The notes beneath the pieces were generated by a model. The model ran no database searches, was not told the origin of the DNA, and worked only from the letters and a program-made list of their open reading frames with translations. Positions 38,243 through 46,006 of a DNA stretch of 64,000 nucleotides are shown piece after piece. The stretch comes from Methylobacterium sp. J-070. Its GTDB lineage: Bacteria > Pseudomonadota > Alphaproteobacteria > Rhizobiales > Beijerinckiaceae. Where the stretch lies: contig NZ_JAKSXX010000166.1 of NCBI RefSeq assembly GCF_022829385.1, positions 1 through 64,000 on the forward strand. Direction: 5' to 3'. How positions within the stretch are numbered: position 1 is the first letter of the stretch; each line of letters starts with the position of its first letter. The translations under genes and the position numbers were made by a program.

Positions 38243-38900
38243 GGCGGCGCGGTCGGCCTCCGACAGGCCCTTGCGGGCCGAGGTCGCCGCCGCCGAACAG
38301 ACCCGTCCAGACGCAGCCCTCCGCGTCGACCGTCAGGCCGTCCGGGTATCCGGCGCCGTCCTCGATCCGGGCGAAGGGGGTCGGTTCCCCGGCCGGCTCT
38401 CCGCCGGCCAGGGGAACCCGCCAGATCGTGCGGCCGAGGGTGTCGGCGTGGTGGAGGATCGCCCCGTCCGGCGAGAAGGCCGGGCCGTTGGTGATCGTCA
38501 CCGCCGGCAGGCCGCTGTCGGCGGCGCCCGCCCCGCCGAACCGGTAGAGGCGGCCGGTCGGGGCGCGTTCGGCATCGTCCATGGTGCCGAACCACAGGCT
38601 GCCGTCCGGGTGGACGGCCGCGTCGTTCAGGCGGTTCCCGGGCAGGTGCGGCTCGGGGTCGTGCAGGGCGGCGAACAGGCCGCCCTCCGGGTCGAAGCGG
38701 TGCAGGCCGGACTGGAGGCCCGCCACCAGCGAGCGGTCATGGGCGGGCAGTACCCATCCGGGCTGGTCCGGCGCGTCCCAGCTCCGCAGCGCCCCGGCCT
38801 CGGGATCGTAGCGGTGCAGGCGCCGCGCCTTGATGTCGGTGAACCACAGGGCGCGCGCGTGCGGCAGCCAGACCGGTCCCTCCCCGAGGATCGCCTGCAC
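38243..38900 (-). pseudogene. xylC: truncated xylonolactonase / SMP-30 gluconolactonase-family gene
   Basis: The N-terminal three quarters of a SMP-30-type lactonase read in frame: AILGEGPVWLPHARALWFTD, LVAGLQSGLHRFDPEGGLF, NRLNDAAVHPDGSLWFGTMD, ITNGPAFSPDGAILHHADTL and [20 protein letters not shown]. At about 38287 the expected next ~40 residues are missing and the frame shifts by one; the family C-terminal block [15 protein letters not shown] then follows in the other frame and runs straight into xylH sequence. The GTG at 38900 is a possible start; upstream, in-frame codons come from a 15-bp tandem repeat. In Caulobacter-type xylose oxidation this enzyme hydrolyses xylonolactone. Confidence 0.85.
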
Positions 38901-38920
38901 GGCGTGGACGTGATCGGGCC

Positions 38921-38965
38921 GGATCGCCAGGGTTGGGATCGCCAGGTTTGGGATCGCCAGGGCTC
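38921..38965. repeat. three tandem 15-bp repeats between xylB and the xylC remnant
   Basis: GGATCGCCAGGGTTG, GGATCGCCAGGTTTG and GGATCGCCAGGGCTC follow each other at 38921-38965. On the minus strand they begin right at the xylB stop and stay open in the xylC frame, encoding repeats of LAIPN/T. They look like slippage duplications in the xylB-xylC junction and may have moved the lactonase start. Confidence 0.8.
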
Positions 38966-39740
38966 AGCGCCAGCCCGCATCGATGAAGTAGCTGTGCCCG
39001 GTGCACATCCGGGCGTCGTCCGAGGCCAGGAACAGGACCAGGGCGGCGACGTCCGCCGGCTGGATCCGCCCGTCGAGGCACTGGGCCGCCACGATCTCGG
39101 CCGCCCCCTCCGGGGTGTACCAGCGCTCCTGCCGCGGCGTCTGGACGTTGCCCGGAACGACCGTGGCGACGCGGATGCCGTCCCGGCCGAGGTCCCGGGC
39201 GAGCGCCCGCGTCAGACCCTCGATCCCGGCCTTGGCCACTTGGTAGATCGGCATGTCCCGCGAGCCGAGATGCCAGCTGATCGATCCGAAATTGAGGATC
39301 ACCCCGCCGCCGGCCCGCCGCATGGACGGCACCGCCGCCTGCGCGGCGAAGAACATGTGGCGCAGGTTCACCGCCATGCGCGCGTCCCAATAGGCCGGCG
39401 TCACCTCGTCGATCCTGTGGCGGTCGTCGTTGCCGGCATTGTTGACGAGGACGTCGATGCCCCCCAGCGCCGCCTCGGTCTCGGCCACCAGGGCGCGGAC
39501 GGCCTCCACGTCGGTCAGGTCGCAGCGCCGGTAGAGCGGCGGATGCACCGCGTCGCCTTCGAGCCGCGCGACCAGCTCGGCGGCCGCGTCGTCGGCGATG
39601 TCGCAGAACGCGACCCGCGCCCCCTGGGCGACGAAGGCCTCGACCAAGCCCTCGCCGATGCCGGAGGCACCGCCGGTCACCAGCACCCGCCGGGACCGGA
39701 GGCTCGGGTAGATCGCACGCGTGGAGGGGGACGACGACAC
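38964..39740 (-). CDS. xylB: D-xylose 1-dehydrogenase, short-chain dehydrogenase family
   Basis: A classical SDR of 258 residues. The NAD-binding motif is VTGGASGIGEGL, the structural motif is VNNAGNDDRH, the catalytic Ser is in NFGSISWHLG, and the YxxxK is YQVAKAG. The C-terminus FLASDDARMCTGHSYFIDAGW and the blocks AIYPSL, PPLYRRCDL, NAGNDDRHRIDEVT, GNVQTPRQERWYTPEGAA follow Caulobacter XylB, the NAD-dependent xylose dehydrogenase of the Weimberg pathway, almost block for block. All family residues appear intact, so it may still be functional although the genes on both sides are damaged. The ATG at 39740 is 24 bp after the xylX remnant. Confidence 0.88.
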   Translation of the reverse strand: MSSSPSTRAIYPSLRSRRVLVTGGASGIGEGLVEAFVAQGARVAFCDIADDAAAELVARLEGDAVHPPLYRRCDLTDVEAVRALVAETEAALGGIDVLVNNAGNDDRHRIDEVTPAYWDARMAVNLRHMFFAAQAAVPSMRRAGGGVILNFGSISWHLGSRDMPIYQVAKAGIEGLTRALARDLGRDGIRVATVVPGNVQTPRQERWYTPEGAAEIVAAQCLDGRIQPADVAALVLFLASDDARMCTGHSYFIDAGWR

Positions 39741-39764
39741 GGATACGGGCTCCGGGACTCAGGA

Positions 39765-40218
39765 TCAGCGGGTGGCGGCGCGGGCGAGCAGCGGCACGAT
39801 CTCCGGCTCGGGGCTGTCCCCGGTTTTAGCCGAGCGGATGCCGATCCGGGTGCCTCGGCCGACGGGCGAGGGCACGGGCGACGTGCTGAAGATCACCGCG
39901 TCCGGCCCGATGGCGGCCTCGATGTCCCGGGACCGCAGGCCGTCCTCCATGAGGCCGCGCTCCGGCGCGGCGGCCTCCCCTGTGCCCGGGACGACCGCCC
40001 GCCGGCTCGCCCCGATCCGCGCCCGGACAGTGGCCGCCGGATCGCCGTTCGCGCGCTGCTGGTTGACACGCGCGCGGGCGTAGGCCGCGAAGGTCACGCC
40101 GGAGGCCGTCACCGGGGCCGAAGGCGGTGGGCCCCGCCGCGGCTTCGTCGTGGACGCGGCCGAGGAACAAGCCCGCGCGCCGGTCCGTCGGCAATGCGTG
40201 CGCCGCCGCGAAAGCCAT
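39765..40218 (-). pseudogene. xylX: remnant of 2-keto-3-deoxy-xylonate dehydratase (FAH family)
   Basis: The N-terminus reads MAFAAAHALPTDRRAGLFLG then RVHDEAAAGPT in one frame, as in XylX-type fumarylacetoacetate-hydrolase-family dehydratases. Around 40111-40125 about 70-80 expected residues are missing and the frame changes. The next family blocks then appear in the second frame: TASGVTFAAYARARVNQQRA, MEDGLRSRDIEAAIGPDAVI and GDSPEPEIVPLLARA. The protein stops there, lacking the last 200 or so residues including the conserved GNDVNLRDFE region. Two deletions plus a frame change make it a clear pseudogene. A well-formed promoter and operator precede it. Confidence 0.82.
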
Positions 40219-40268
40219 GCGCGCCGCTCCCCTCGGTCCCGGCGGAGACTCAGCGGCCCCCACTCGTC

Positions 40269-40309
40269 TGATAGCGCTAACATAAACCGGCGTTCCAAGA
40301 TCTTGTCAA
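40269..40309 (-). promoter_or_regulatory. xylX promoter with LacI-type operator
   Basis: On the minus strand TTGACA (plus 40304-40309) is a consensus -35. About 18-19 bp downstream lies TTATGT/TATGTT as -10, overlapping TGTTAGCGCTATCA (plus 40269-40282), a near-perfect palindrome centred on AGCGCT, the typical LacI/XylR-family operator. The -35 itself lies within a second perfect palindrome, GATCTTG-T-CAAGATC (40299-40313). The adjacent upstream gene is a LacI-type repressor, the obvious candidate ligand of the site. Confidence 0.75.
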
Positions 40310-40373
40310 GATCCGGCGCGGGAGGAAGGCCGCACGCCGAAGTGAAGCGAAGCAAGCCCGCGCGGACGCCCAG

Positions 40374-41441
40374 TCAGCGCGGCGGCGCGTCCGAGAAGCG
40401 GCGGACCAGCGCGTGGTCGAGGACAATATGCGCGCGGTCCGGATCCTGTCCGGCGCGACGGGCGCGGGCTGCTTTCATGAGCAGGACCATCGCCGCGTGG
40501 GACATCTCACGGATGGGCTGGCGGATCGTCGTGAGTTCCGGCCAGATGGTGGTGGCGATGGCCGTGTCGTCGAAGCCGCAGACCGTGAGATCCTCCGGGA
40601 CGGCGAGCCCCCGGCGCAAAGCCACGGCGACGGTGGCGGCGGCCATGTCGTCGTTGCTCGCGAAGATGGCGGTGGGCGGTGCGGGGCCGGTCAGCAGCCG
40701 TTCCGCCGCCTCCAGCCCCGAGCGGTAGGTGAACAGGCCCGGCGCGACGAGGCCGGGATCGAAGGTGAGGGCCGCCCGCTCCAGCCCGTCGCGGTAGCCG
40801 AGGAAGCGGCGCTCGCTCGCGGTCTGGTCGGGATTGCCCCGGATGAAGCCGATGCGCCGATGGCCCAGCGCCGCGATATGCGCCGTCATGGTGAGGGCCG
40901 CCGCGTATCCGTCGATGCTGACCGCCCCGATCGCGGTCTCGGCCTCCCAGGTGCCGACACGGACCGCCGGCAGGCCCGTGGCGACCACCGCGGCGAGCAC
41001 CGATTCCGAATCGCAGAGGGGCGGCGGCAGGAGCAGCCCGTCGATCCCGCTCGCGAGGAAGCGGGCCGCGACGTCGCCCTCCTTCTGTCCAAGCTCGCAG
41101 ATCTCGACCAGAAGCTGCGCCTGCGCCTGGCTCGCCGCCCCGAGGCATCCGACCAGGAACTCGCTGAGGTAGGCGGCACTCGGGTTGCTGTAGAGCAGGC
41201 CGATGCGGATCTGGCTGACGCCCGCCAGGATCTGGGCGGAGATGTTCGGCTTGTAGTTCAGGGCGGCGATGGCCCGCTCCACCGCCTCGCGGGTGCCGGC
41301 GCGGACCTTCTCGTCCCCGTTGACGACCCGGGACACCGTCATCGCCGAGACGCCGGCCTCGCGCGCCACGTCGCTGACTGTCGGGACCCCGGTGTGCCGC
41401 CGCGTCGAACCCTTTCCGGCTCTGCTATCGGGGGGCGACAA
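40374..41441 (-). CDS. LacI-family transcriptional regulator (probable xylose-locus repressor)
   Basis: A repressor of 355 residues. The LacI helix-turn-helix is VSDVAREAGVSAMTVSRVVN (about 21-40), followed by the hinge KVRAGTREAVERAIAALNY. The periplasmic-binding-protein-like effector domain shows IRIGLLYSNPSAAYLSEFL, LGHRRIGFIRGNPDQTASER, AIFASNDDMAAATVAVALR and PEDLTVCGFDDTAIATTIWP. The start is taken as TTG at 41441 (AAGGA about 12-13 bases upstream); no ATG is available near the domain start. It lies on the same strand just upstream of the xylX remnant and its LacI-type operator, so control of the xylose operon is likely. Alternative: regulator of another sugar. Confidence 0.85.
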   Translation of the reverse strand: MSPPDSRAGKGSTRRHTGVPTVSDVAREAGVSAMTVSRVVNGDEKVRAGTREAVERAIAALNYKPNISAQILAGVSQIRIGLLYSNPSAAYLSEFLVGCLGAASQAQAQLLVEICELGQKEGDVAARFLASGIDGLLLPPPLCDSESVLAAVVATGLPAVRVGTWEAETAIGAVSIDGYAAALTMTAHIAALGHRRIGFIRGNPDQTASERRFLGYRDGLERAALTFDPGLVAPGLFTYRSGLEAAERLLTGPAPPTAIFASNDDMAAATVAVALRRGLAVPEDLTVCGFDDTAIATTIWPELTTIRQPIREMSHAAMVLLMKAARARRAGQDPDRAHIVLDHALVRRFSDAPPR

Positions 41442-41662
41442 AACCGGTTTCAATCCTTGTCCCTGCCCCAGGCCGGTCCGGAGGGGCGCCCGCCGAAGCC
41501 GACACGGCGCCGGTTTCATCTGAGCACGAACGGAGTCTCGAGGCGAGGGCGTGCCGCGCCCGCACGGCATCGGCACGACGCCGGTCGGACAGGTCTGCGC
41601 ACCGTCGCAGCCGCGTGACCGCGCCGGCCGCGTGACGGCGCTCGACTGGTCCGGGCATGTCT

Positions 41663-42172
41663 CTAGCGGGCCGTCAGCAGCGCCCAGTAGACCTTGTACT
41701 TCGTGCCCGGCGCGTAGGCCGTGGCGATGCCCATCTTCGTCGCCCGGGGATCGGTCATCGTGGCGTCGTGCGGCGGGCTCTCCCGCCAGCCGGAGAACGC
41801 CTCGGCCAGGGTGTGGTAGCCGGCCGACAGGTTGGCGTTCACCTCCGCGTAGCCGAGCCGCGCCACCGCGGCCTTCACGGTCTGGGCCCGGCTCGGCCGG
41901 TCGGCCAGCGCCATCGCGGCGGCCTCGGCCTCCGCGAGCCGCTGCAATTCGGGATCGACCGCGAGGGGCGCGGCGCCGCGGTTGCGGCGATAGGCCGAGA
42001 TCATGTCGCGGGCCGCGTCCACGTCGATATGGGCGCTGTTGCTGGCGAGCGGCAGGTAGATGCTCGGCAGCGCGGCGGTCGTCGGCGCCTCGGCGGCGCA
42101 GGATCCGAGAAGGGCCAGCGCGGGGAGCCAGGCCGTCCGCCGGAGAAGCCGTCTCGTGTGTCGTGCGCCCAC
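41663..42172 (-). CDS. CAP/SCP-domain lipoprotein
   Basis: A 169-residue protein with a basic N-terminus, hydrophobic segment and lipobox LALLGSC, suggesting a lipoprotein. The rest is a CAP (SCP/PR-1) domain: MISAYRRNRGAAPLAVDPEL, then LAEAEAAAMALADRPSRAQT, NLSAGYHTLAEAFSGWRESP and PHDATMTDPRATKMGIATAY, with the usual His and Glu positions partly kept. The start is GTG at 42172 with AGGA five bases upstream. It follows the MscS-type channel by 80 bp on the same strand. Bacterial CAP proteins are exported but mostly of unknown function. Confidence 0.8.
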   Translation of the reverse strand: MGARHTRRLLRRTAWLPALALLGSCAAEAPTTAALPSIYLPLASNSAHIDVDAARDMISAYRRNRGAAPLAVDPELQRLAEAEAAAMALADRPSRAQTVKAAVARLGYAEVNANLSAGYHTLAEAFSGWRESPPHDATMTDPRATKMGIATAYAPGTKYKVYWALLTAR

Positions 42173-42252
42173 GTGATCCTGGTCCCCGCCTCCGCAACCG
42201 GCTCGGATGCCGGAGCCATATAGGCGCGCTCCGGCCAAACCACATCGGGCCC

Positions 42253-44928
42253 TCAGCCGCCCGCGCTCCGTAGGCCGCGGTCGCGCGGCGCCGGGGCCGT
42301 GTCTGCGCCCTCCGGGGCCGGCGCCGCCAGCCCGAACCGGCTGGCGATCTCGCCCATGGCGCTCTGCATCGCGTCGAGCCCCTGCACGGTCACGATGCTG
42401 GCGCCGGGCCCGAGGGGCGGGATGAAGCCCGCCTCCGACAGGGTCGAGAACACGGAGAAGTTCAGGTCGGTCAGCACCTTCTGGCCGAGGCTCACGTCCA
42501 CGATCCAGACCAGCAGCTCGAATTCCAGGAACGGGTCGCCGATCTTCTTGAACACCACCCGGGGTGCGGGATCCTTGAGCACGTCGGCATGGCCCTGCGC
42601 GCAGGCCGTGATCATCTCGGCGGCCCGCACGGGGTCCTGGTTGCGCAGCACGCTGACCGTGATGCTGACCCGCCCCGAGCGGTCGCCCCGCACGCGGTTC
42701 TTCACCACGCCGGAGATCAGGTTCGAGTTCGGCACGATCACCGCCGAGCGGTCGAAGGTCTGGATCTCCGTGGAGCGCACCGAGATCCGCTTCACGATCC
42801 CCTCGGAATCGCCGATCACCACCTGGTCGCCGACCCGGATCGGGCGCTCCCACAGGAGCAGCAGGCCGGAGACGAAGTTGTTGACGATCGACTGCAGGCC
42901 GAAGCCGATGCCCACCGACAGGGCGCCGGCCACCAGGGTGAGCTTCTCGAGGCTCAGGCCGAGATACGAGAAGGCCAGCGCGAGCGCGAGCAGGAAGCCG
43001 CAATAGCCCGCCACCGTGGTGATCGAGTTGCGCAGGCCCGCGTCGAGGTCGGTGGCCGGCAGGTAGGTGTTCTCCAGCCAGCGCTGCACGCCGCGGGTGA
43101 TGAACACGCCGAGCACCAGGATGCCGATCCCGAAGGCGATGCTCGAGAGGGAGATCGTGACGTCGCCGACCTTGAAGCCGAAGAAGGCCTGCCGGACCGA
43201 GGAGACGATGTCGGTGGAGTCGAGGCCCCAGGGCGCCAGCACGAGGAGCGCGGCCACCAGGAACAGGACGACCCGGGTGCCGCCGGTCGCCAGGACCGAG
43301 ATCTGGTTCAGCGAGCGCTTGCGCAGGCCGGTATTGGCCTGGAGCGTCGTGGCCAGCCGCGTCTCGTCGCTGAGCGCCCGGCCGATGAAGATGTCGACGC
43401 TCTGGACCAGCAGGTAGAGCAGCACCAGGACGCAGGCGGCCCAGATCAGCTGGTCGGTCAGGAAGGCCGCGAAGGCGACATAGCCCACGAGCGCGCCGAG
43501 GCCGATCACCGCCACCGCGGCCCAGCCGAGGAGCCGGGCCGGCCCTCCGATGCCCGTGGTGGTCTTGGTGGGCACGTAGGGGCCGAAGCAGGCCTCCTCC
43601 TCCTGCTCGGTATCGGCGAAGCGGTGGAGGCCGACCGCCAGGATCAGGGCGGTCGCCACGGCGCCGAGGCCCCGCGTGGCGATGGAGATCGGCAGGGCCG
43701 CCGAGATCCCGGAATTCAGCGCCTCCACGGACTTCACCACGGTGACCACCGTGGCGATGCCGACCGCGAGCCGCGTCAGGCGCGTGGCCGCCGCGTCGCT
43801 CACGGGGGCGGGGCGCCAGGCCGGCTTCTCGGGGCTGAGCAGACCGTCGCAGAGGGCCTCCACGAAGGCGATGAAGGCGAGCCCCCCGAGGATCGCGGCG
43901 GCCACCGGCAGGAGCCGGGACGGCAGGAGGTCGGTGGCGTCCAGCGCGTAGTAGACCGCGTAGGATCCGGCCACCGCCGGCACGGTGCCGAGCAGGATCA
44001 CCCGCCAGGCGGCGAGCAGCATGGCCCGGCGCGACGGATCGGTCTTGGCGGCATCCCGGCGGGCCCCCCGGGGGGCGATGTTGCGCCGCCCGAAATACAG
44101 CGCGATCGAGATCCCGAAGGCGAGGCCCAGGAGCAGCAGGTTGGTGAGGCTGCCGTTGCGGGAGAACAGCAGGCCGATATCGGAGACCGCGCTCTGCAGG
44201 GCGCGCGTATCCCGCGGCACGTCGGCCATCACCTTGGTCCAGAGACCGGGCCCGGCCAGGGGCTGGGAGCGCTGGAACAGGTCGCGGGTGAAGGATTCGC
44301 GCCGACGGTTCGAGACCCGGTCGACGATCTGGTCGCCCTGGACCACCAGGGAGCGGGCGAGGCGCTGGGTCTCGTCGATCCGGGTGACGGCGGCCTCGCG
44401 CTCGACGCGCTGTTCGGCGACGTCGGCGCTCTCCTGGGCCTCCTTCGGCTTCGGCCCGAGCTGGGCCAGCCGCTCGCGCGCGGCCTCGAGGGGCGCGTCG
44501 AGACGCGTGACCAGGGCCCGGATCTCCTCGGTGACCGTGGCGGCGCTGTCGCGGATGGCGGTGAGGTCGGCCACCGTGAGGTCCGTGTGACCGAGCTGCT
44601 TCTCCCGGGCATCGAGCTCGGCCTTGGCGGCCTCGATCTTGGCCCGGACCTCCTTGAACTGCTCGGGGACGTCGGCCTGCGCCGGCGCCGGCTTGGTCGC
44701 CGCGGGCGCGTTCCCGGTCGGCTTGATCTCGGTCGGCTTGATCTCCGGGGCCTTCGCCTCCGCGGGCTTCCCGGCGCCGGGTTCGGGCTGTGCCTGGGCG
44801 AAGGCCGGCGCGGGTGCGGCCGCAGGGATTCCGAGCCCGAGCGCGGCGAGAACCGGCAGGAGAACCGGCATGAGAACCGGCAGGGGGAGCGGCAGGCGCG
44901 GACGGAGTCGCGCGGGCGTACGGGTCAT
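42253..44928 (-). CDS. large MscS-family mechanosensitive channel (DUF3772-type N-terminus)
   Basis: An inner-membrane channel of 891 residues. The signal/leader region contains short repeats (LPVLMPVLLPVL; IKPTEIKPTG). A periplasmic coiled-coil domain (about 90-230: EVRAKIEAAKAELDAREKQL and later RLDAPLEAARERLAQLG) precedes about ten membrane helices. The MscS core at about 660-870 has GVQRWLENTYLPATDLD, the pore helix LTLVAGALSVGIGFGLQSIV with Gly/Ala packing, and the beta domain LWERPIRVGDQVVIGDSEGI. Length and domain order match MscK-like and YjeP-like channels that protect cells on osmotic downshock. The ATG at 44928 has GAAGG upstream. Confidence 0.88.
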   Translation of the reverse strand: MTRTPARLRPRLPLPLPVLMPVLLPVLAALGLGIPAAAPAPAFAQAQPEPGAGKPAEAKAPEIKPTEIKPTGNAPAATKPAPAQADVPEQFKEVRAKIEAAKAELDAREKQLGHTDLTVADLTAIRDSAATVTEEIRALVTRLDAPLEAARERLAQLGPKPKEAQESADVAEQRVEREAAVTRIDETQRLARSLVVQGDQIVDRVSNRRRESFTRDLFQRSQPLAGPGLWTKVMADVPRDTRALQSAVSDIGLLFSRNGSLTNLLLLGLAFGISIALYFGRRNIAPRGARRDAAKTDPSRRAMLLAAWRVILLGTVPAVAGSYAVYYALDATDLLPSRLLPVAAAILGGLAFIAFVEALCDGLLSPEKPAWRPAPVSDAAATRLTRLAVGIATVVTVVKSVEALNSGISAALPISIATRGLGAVATALILAVGLHRFADTEQEEEACFGPYVPTKTTTGIGGPARLLGWAAVAVIGLGALVGYVAFAAFLTDQLIWAACVLVLLYLLVQSVDIFIGRALSDETRLATTLQANTGLRKRSLNQISVLATGGTRVVLFLVAALLVLAPWGLDSTDIVSSVRQAFFGFKVGDVTISLSSIAFGIGILVLGVFITRGVQRWLENTYLPATDLDAGLRNSITTVAGYCGFLLALALAFSYLGLSLEKLTLVAGALSVGIGFGLQSIVNNFVSGLLLLWERPIRVGDQVVIGDSEGIVKRISVRSTEIQTFDRSAVIVPNSNLISGVVKNRVRGDRSGRVSITVSVLRNQDPVRAAEMITACAQGHADVLKDPAPRVVFKKIGDPFLEFELLVWIVDVSLGQKVLTDLNFSVFSTLSEAGFIPPLGPGASIVTVQGLDAMQSAMGEIASRFGLAAPAPEGADTAPAPRDRGLRSAGG

Positions 44929-45441
44929 GGGCAACCTTCTCGTCGGGTGCGCCGGAGGCACGGTCGACGTCCAGCATCGGCGAATCGGCGACGGCAGGGG
45001 ACCGGGCGGGCCTCCCGGCGGCCGGGCGCTCTGGGCGAGCTTTAGGGCGAAACCGTGCTGCTGCCCACCCGTCGGCGGATTCCCGGGGCCGCCGGCCGGT
45101 CTGTGGGTGCGTCCCCGACGCCGGCGGGAAAAGCTTCACAAGGGTGTCACGCTGGGATTAGATGAACACCTGATGGACAGGGCCTTTTCGTCATTACGCG
45201 AAAGGGCACGGCCGGCGATCGTGCCGGCCCGGCCCGGCCGCGTTCCGGATGCTTCCGCCCCGACCGGCGCCCCTGCGCGCCGGCCCGCAGCTCTGTTGCT
45301 CTCTCCGCCTCTCCCCCCAGGCCGGCGTCCCGCACGCGGGCCCGCTCCGCATCGGCCCTCGGCCGGTTCGGGCGGGCCCGTGGGGCGTCCGCGTGGTCCC
45401 GCGCGTTATCCGCGTCAGAGTCAGTCCGAAGAGTCGCGCCG
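44929..45441. other. long divergent intergenic region
   Basis: A 513-bp gap between the divergent MscS-type channel and HNH-protein genes. It should contain both promoters, but I see no convincing consensus pair, palindrome or RNA-like fold. Possible open frames inside have no family features and unusual composition (Pro/Arg-rich), as expected for GC-rich non-coding DNA. Confidence 0.4.
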
Positions 45442-45990
45442 ATGATGGATCTCCAAACCCTCGTCCTGAACGCGGATTATCGGCCGCTCTCGTATAATCC
45501 GCTCTCCCTCTGGTCCTGGAAGGACGCGTTCACCGCCCTGTTCCTCGACCGGGTCACCCTGGTGGCGAGCTACGACGTCGAGGCGCGCTCCCCGTCCCGG
45601 TCCCTGCGGGTGCCGAGCGTGGTGGCGCTGAAGAACTACGTGGCGCTGGCCCGCAGCCCGGCCTTCACGCGCTACAACATCTACCTGCGCGACGGGTTCA
45701 GCTGCCAGTATTGCGGCCTGCGGCTGCCCTCGGGCGGCCTGACCTTCGACCACGTGGTGCCGCGCTCCCGGGGCGGCCTGTCGAGCTGGGAGAACGTCGT
45801 GGCGGCCTGCTCGCCCTGCAACCTGCGCAAGGCCAACCGGACCCCGGACGAGGCCGACATGCCGCTGATGAACGCGCCCCGGCGGCCGACCCGCTACGAG
45901 CTGCACCACCGGCAGCCCGAGTTCGACCACCGCCAGTATCACCACACCTGGCTCGACTACCTGTACTGGGACAGCGAGCTGGAGAGCTGA
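45442..45990 (+). CDS. HNH endonuclease family protein
   Basis: A 182-residue protein of the widespread short HNH family found as a housekeeping gene in alphaproteobacteria. The zinc-binding and catalytic core is seen as FSCQYCGLRLPSGGLTFDHV then VPRSRGGLSSWENVVAACSP and CNLRKANRTPDEA, giving two CxxC pairs and the HNH histidines/asparagine. The N-terminal part (QTLVLNADYRPLSYNPLSLW) and the C-terminal HHTWLDYLYWDSELES are also family-typical. Two adjacent ATG codons (45442, 45445) could start it. A role in nucleic-acid cleavage or repair is inferred; no restriction partner is adjacent. Confidence 0.88.
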   Translation: MMDLQTLVLNADYRPLSYNPLSLWSWKDAFTALFLDRVTLVASYDVEARSPSRSLRVPSVVALKNYVALARSPAFTRYNIYLRDGFSCQYCGLRLPSGGLTFDHVVPRSRGGLSSWENVVAACSPCNLRKANRTPDEADMPLMNAPRRPTRYELHHRQPEFDHRQYHHTWLDYLYWDSELES

Positions 45991-46006
45991 GGACGGCGCG
46001 GGCGTC

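Noticed and set aside
39826-40263. A separate 145-residue Arg/Gly-rich protein overlapping the xylX remnant
   Set aside because: Only its first ~30 residues after the internal Met resemble XylX; the rest is out-of-frame sequence after a deletion.
42589-45045. An 818-residue plus-strand open frame opposite the MscS-type channel
   Set aside because: Repetitive Gly/Arg/Asp/Gln composition typical of antisense shadows of GC-rich genes; the minus-strand channel has clear domains.
45442-45990. Part of a restriction-modification or anti-phage system because of the HNH motif
   Set aside because: No methyltransferase, helicase or other defence gene is adjacent, and the short HNH family is a common housekeeping gene in this group.
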